Source: Bradyrhizobium symbiodeficiens
GTDB taxonomy: Bacteria; Pseudomonadota; Alphaproteobacteria; Rhizobiales; Xanthobacteraceae
NCBI RefSeq assembly: GCF_002266465.3
Contig: NZ_CP029427.2
Span: forward strand, 1,242,501 to 1,306,500
Direction of reading: 5' to 3'
DNA length: 64,000 nt
The notes beneath the pieces were generated by a model. The model was not told the origin of the DNA. It saw nothing but the letters and a program-made list of their open reading frames with translations, and made no database searches. The position numbers and the translations under genes were made by a program. How positions within the stretch are numbered: the stretch's first letter is position 1; every line of letters starts with the position of its first letter. Positions 61,852 to 64,000 of this stretch are shown here, piece after piece.

Positions 61852-63213
61852 TCATTTGTTATCCGGCGCCTTTGAGCAGGCACCGCATCTCTCCCTGATT
61901 TGCTGCTCCAGACGCAGCGTATGCTCACGCAGCGAATCGTAGATAGGTGGATCGCGCAACAGCATCGGCAGCAGCATCGCAACGAGGCAGGCGCCCAGCA
62001 TCGGCAGCAGCATTGTCACGTTCGCGGTCATCTCGGCGACGAGAACGATGCCGGTCAGCGGCGAACGCACCACGCCGGTGAAGAAGGCCGCCATGCCCAC
62101 GAGGGCAAAGGCTTCCGGCTGAATATTGAGCGCGGGAAGGAGATGACGACAGGCCGCTCCGAACAGCAGCCCGGATTGCGCTCCCAGCACGAGCAGTGGT
62201 GCAAACAGGCCCCCGGGCGTGCCAGCAGCGTAGGAGAGGGGGCCCAACCCGAACCGGATCAGGAATGCCAGCGCAACGATCGCCGGGCTTTCGTAGCCGA
62301 TCAGCGCGCGTTGGGTGATCTGATCCCCGCCGCCGACCAATTCGGGTGCGAACCAGGCCAATATGCCGACGCTCGCGCCGATCAATCCGGCGCGTAGCTC
62401 GACTGGTGACTTCGCAAATCGATCGCGAACCGCCAGGGCCGCCAGCAAAGTGCGGTTGTAGGCGATGGCGAGCAGGCCCGCGACGGCGCCGAGAACGAAG
62501 AACAGAGGCACGGCTTCGGCGTCGGGATAGCTCAACGGCGCGACCCGGAAATCAGACGCATCGCCGAGAAACAGCCTTGCGATCGGAATCGCCGTTGCCA
62601 ACATGGCAAGGGTGCCGACGGCAACTCTTCGATCGAACCGGTGGATCAATTCCTCGAGCACAAAGACGACGCCGGCAATCGGAGCATTGAAGGCCGTTGC
62701 CAGCCCCGCGCCGGCGCCGGCCGCGAGCAATACTCGGCAATCGGCCCAGTCGAGTCGGCAGATCCGCGCGGCGAAGACCGCAATGCCGGCTCCCATCTGG
62801 ACGGTGGGCCCCTCGCGGCCCAACGCCAGGCCGGACCCGATCGCCAGAAGCCCTGCGAAGAATTTCACCGGCACCAGACTAAATGGAGCCGGCGGAATCT
62901 GTTCGTGAAGGACAGCTTCGACATGCGGAATGCCGCTTCCCGACGCGTGTGGCGAGAATCGACGTACCATCCACGCAGCGACCGAGGCCGCAATAACGCA
63001 CGTTCCCACGATGATCAGGAATCCCAAGATGGCGTGGCCATGGGCCCAGGCGATCATCGTGTCCCGCAGCCGATCGGCATGCTCCAGCGCAACGCGGAAG
63101 ATCGCCCCAACACATCCGATGATCGCCCCGGCAACCAGGGCAATCGCCACGAGTCTCAAAAGACTCCGGTCTTCTCCCGCCGCCTGTCGGAGTTCATTCC
63201 GGCTGATGGTCAT
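61852..63213 (-). CDS. ClC family chloride channel / antiporter
   Basis: A 453-residue ClC protein with the usual 18-helix pattern. The selectivity motifs are GSGIPHVEA, GREGPTVQMGAG (gating Glu) and AAGTPGGLFAPLL, and GAGAGLATAFNAPIAGVVFVLEEL lies between them. It exchanges or conducts chloride. There are no CBS domains; a short tail with RERCGACSK ends the protein. I start it at MTISRNELRQ, not at the upstream TTG. The monooxygenase gene is on the same strand, upstream. Confidence 0.93.
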   Translation of the reverse strand: MTISRNELRQAAGEDRSLLRLVAIALVAGAIIGCVGAIFRVALEHADRLRDTMIAWAHGHAILGFLIIVGTCVIAASVAAWMVRRFSPHASGSGIPHVEAVLHEQIPPAPFSLVPVKFFAGLLAIGSGLALGREGPTVQMGAGIAVFAARICRLDWADCRVLLAAGAGAGLATAFNAPIAGVVFVLEELIHRFDRRVAVGTLAMLATAIPIARLFLGDASDFRVAPLSYPDAEAVPLFFVLGAVAGLLAIAYNRTLLAALAVRDRFAKSPVELRAGLIGASVGILAWFAPELVGGGDQITQRALIGYESPAIVALAFLIRFGLGPLSYAAGTPGGLFAPLLVLGAQSGLLFGAACRHLLPALNIQPEAFALVGMAAFFTGVVRSPLTGIVLVAEMTANVTMLLPMLGACLVAMLLPMLLRDPPIYDSLREHTLRLEQQIRERCGACSKAPDNK

Positions 63214-63320
63214 GGCCGGCAAATCTTGACCAAAGGCACTGACGGATGTCCCGGGAAAGAGAGCGAGGAAATATTCGCCGGACTTTCCGAGAGACTATCA
63301 TGGATTCCGCGGGATCACGC

Positions 63321-64000
63321 CTATCCGGCGTGGCGAAGGGCCGCATCGTGCGGCCGCGGTCGCGAGCCCTTGGCCAGGCGGTCGAGATAGGTCTCGATCG
63401 AAGCCCAATCCCGGGCCGCGGCGGACACAGCCAGATAGCCGTCGGGTCGCACAAGCTCGATGCCCGCTCCATGTGCGGCCGGCCGGATTGCAGGATCGAC
63501 AAGGTCGCTTCGCAGTGCGGGTGTAGGCTCTCCTGATGCTCGCCCAGCGCGCAGAGTGAAGCGTGGCGCGTCGCCCGCTCCATAAGGTATCTCGTCGTCG
63601 AGCGGCCGCATGCGTTTGCCGGCCTGGGAATTTCCCGAAGCGGTATCGTTGAGGGGGCTATCGTGATAGCCGATGGAGATCTCGGTCATCGACCCTTTAA
63701 GAGCCTGTTGAACCGGCGAAAGTCCGAGCGCGAAATGAGCGACGACGTTCCGAATATGCTGTGCAATCGGGTTGTGGATTGTTGCAATCTTGGTCAGGCG
63801 TCCCGCGGTTGCGATCACCTCGGCCCCGACGGGTCTGCGCTCGGTGTCGTAGCTGTCGAGCAGCGAGGGATTGGCGGACAAGCCGCGGCAGACCATCGCG
63901 AGCTTCCAGGCGAGATTTATCGCATCCTGCATGCCCGTGTTCATACCCTGGCCGCCGGCGGGGCTGTGAACGTGCGCTGCATCCCCCGCGAGAAATACGC
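63321..64000 (-). CDS. FAD-dependent monooxygenase, C-terminal part (gene runs off the window)
   Basis: The frame is open to the window edge and gives the last 226 residues of a PheA/TfdB-type flavin hydroxylase. It includes the second FAD motif [19 protein letters not shown] and then [17 protein letters not shown], followed by the thioredoxin-like C-terminal domain with [11 protein letters not shown]. Such enzymes hydroxylate phenols and related aromatics with NAD(P)H and oxygen. The N-terminal part is outside the window, so the substrate class cannot be read. ClC lies downstream on the same strand. Confidence 0.88.
   Translation of the reverse strand, partial: VFLAGDAAHVHSPAGGQGMNTGMQDAINLAWKLAMVCRGLSANPSLLDSYDTERRPVGAEVIATAGRLTKIATIHNPIAQHIRNVVAHFALGLSPVQQALKGSMTEISIGYHDSPLNDTASGNSQAGKRMRPLDDEIPYGAGDAPRFTLRAGRASGEPTPALRSDLVDPAIRPAAHGAGIELVRPDGYLAVSAAARDWASIETYLDRLAKGSRPRPHDAALRHAG

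Noticed and set aside
63246..63536. 96-codon plus frame between the ClC and monooxygenase genes
   Set aside because: It runs antisense into the monooxygenase coding region and has no good ribosome site.

Overview
The window is a GC-rich chromosomal segment that I read as Bradyrhizobium or a close relative in the Nitrobacteraceae. Reasons: the gene neighbourhoods (trxB-lysR next to an lrp gene, greA between carA and carB, dnaG followed by rpoD), a tRNA-His with A73 and no G-1 as in many alphaproteobacteria, a short chlorite dismutase of the Nitrobacter type, and several families of intergenic inverted repeats that recur in the window. No integrase, transposase, rRNA or CRISPR array is visible.

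Layout. 1-1.2 kb: a phasin gene and tRNA-His. 1.4-4.8 kb: a two-gene module of lower GC, an AAA+ ATPase and a cytoplasmic-looking subtilisin-like (S8) protease. It sits directly downstream of the tRNA and is the best candidate for an undescribed system. 5-16 kb: TenA, small proteins, an AEC transporter, a CaiB-type CoA transferase with a CitE-like lyase, an orphan ParA, a DapA-like enzyme, and LysR/TrxB facing an Lrp regulator. 16-26 kb: greA, carB and carA, with an MFS pump and its divergent ArsR-type regulator, a methyltransferase, Dps and a cupin between them. 26-36 kb: hydrolases, YqeY, an acyl-CoA synthetase with a MarR regulator, a hybrid histidine kinase, and a transglutaminase-like gene.

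36-48 kb: an arsR-SRPBCC-SRPBCC operon, an LVIVD-repeat protein, LysE, N-formylglutamate amidohydrolase, a GGCT-like gene, chlorite dismutase, DnaG primase (without its usual zinc ligands) and the major sigma factor RpoD. 48-58.8 kb: envelope enzymes (MltB-like transglycosylase, amidase), an SDR, a single-domain response regulator, a second LysE, a diguanylate cyclase, RpoH, and an RluA-type pseudouridine synthase whose start codon overlaps that of a divergent gene.

58.8-64 kb: tRNA-Glu followed by a decayed accessory region. It holds a gene split by an in-frame stop, a frameshifted remnant, and a DUF917 gene cut off at its 3' end. Next come a small GCG_CRPN-type secreted protein, a ClC transporter and the C-terminal part of a FAD monooxygenase that runs off the window.

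Most of the segment is core chromosome. The two accessory-looking stretches each lie just downstream of a tRNA gene. Several tight gene arrangements (shared start or stop codons, 1-8 nt overlaps) and palindromic operators next to regulator genes give testable regulatory predictions.
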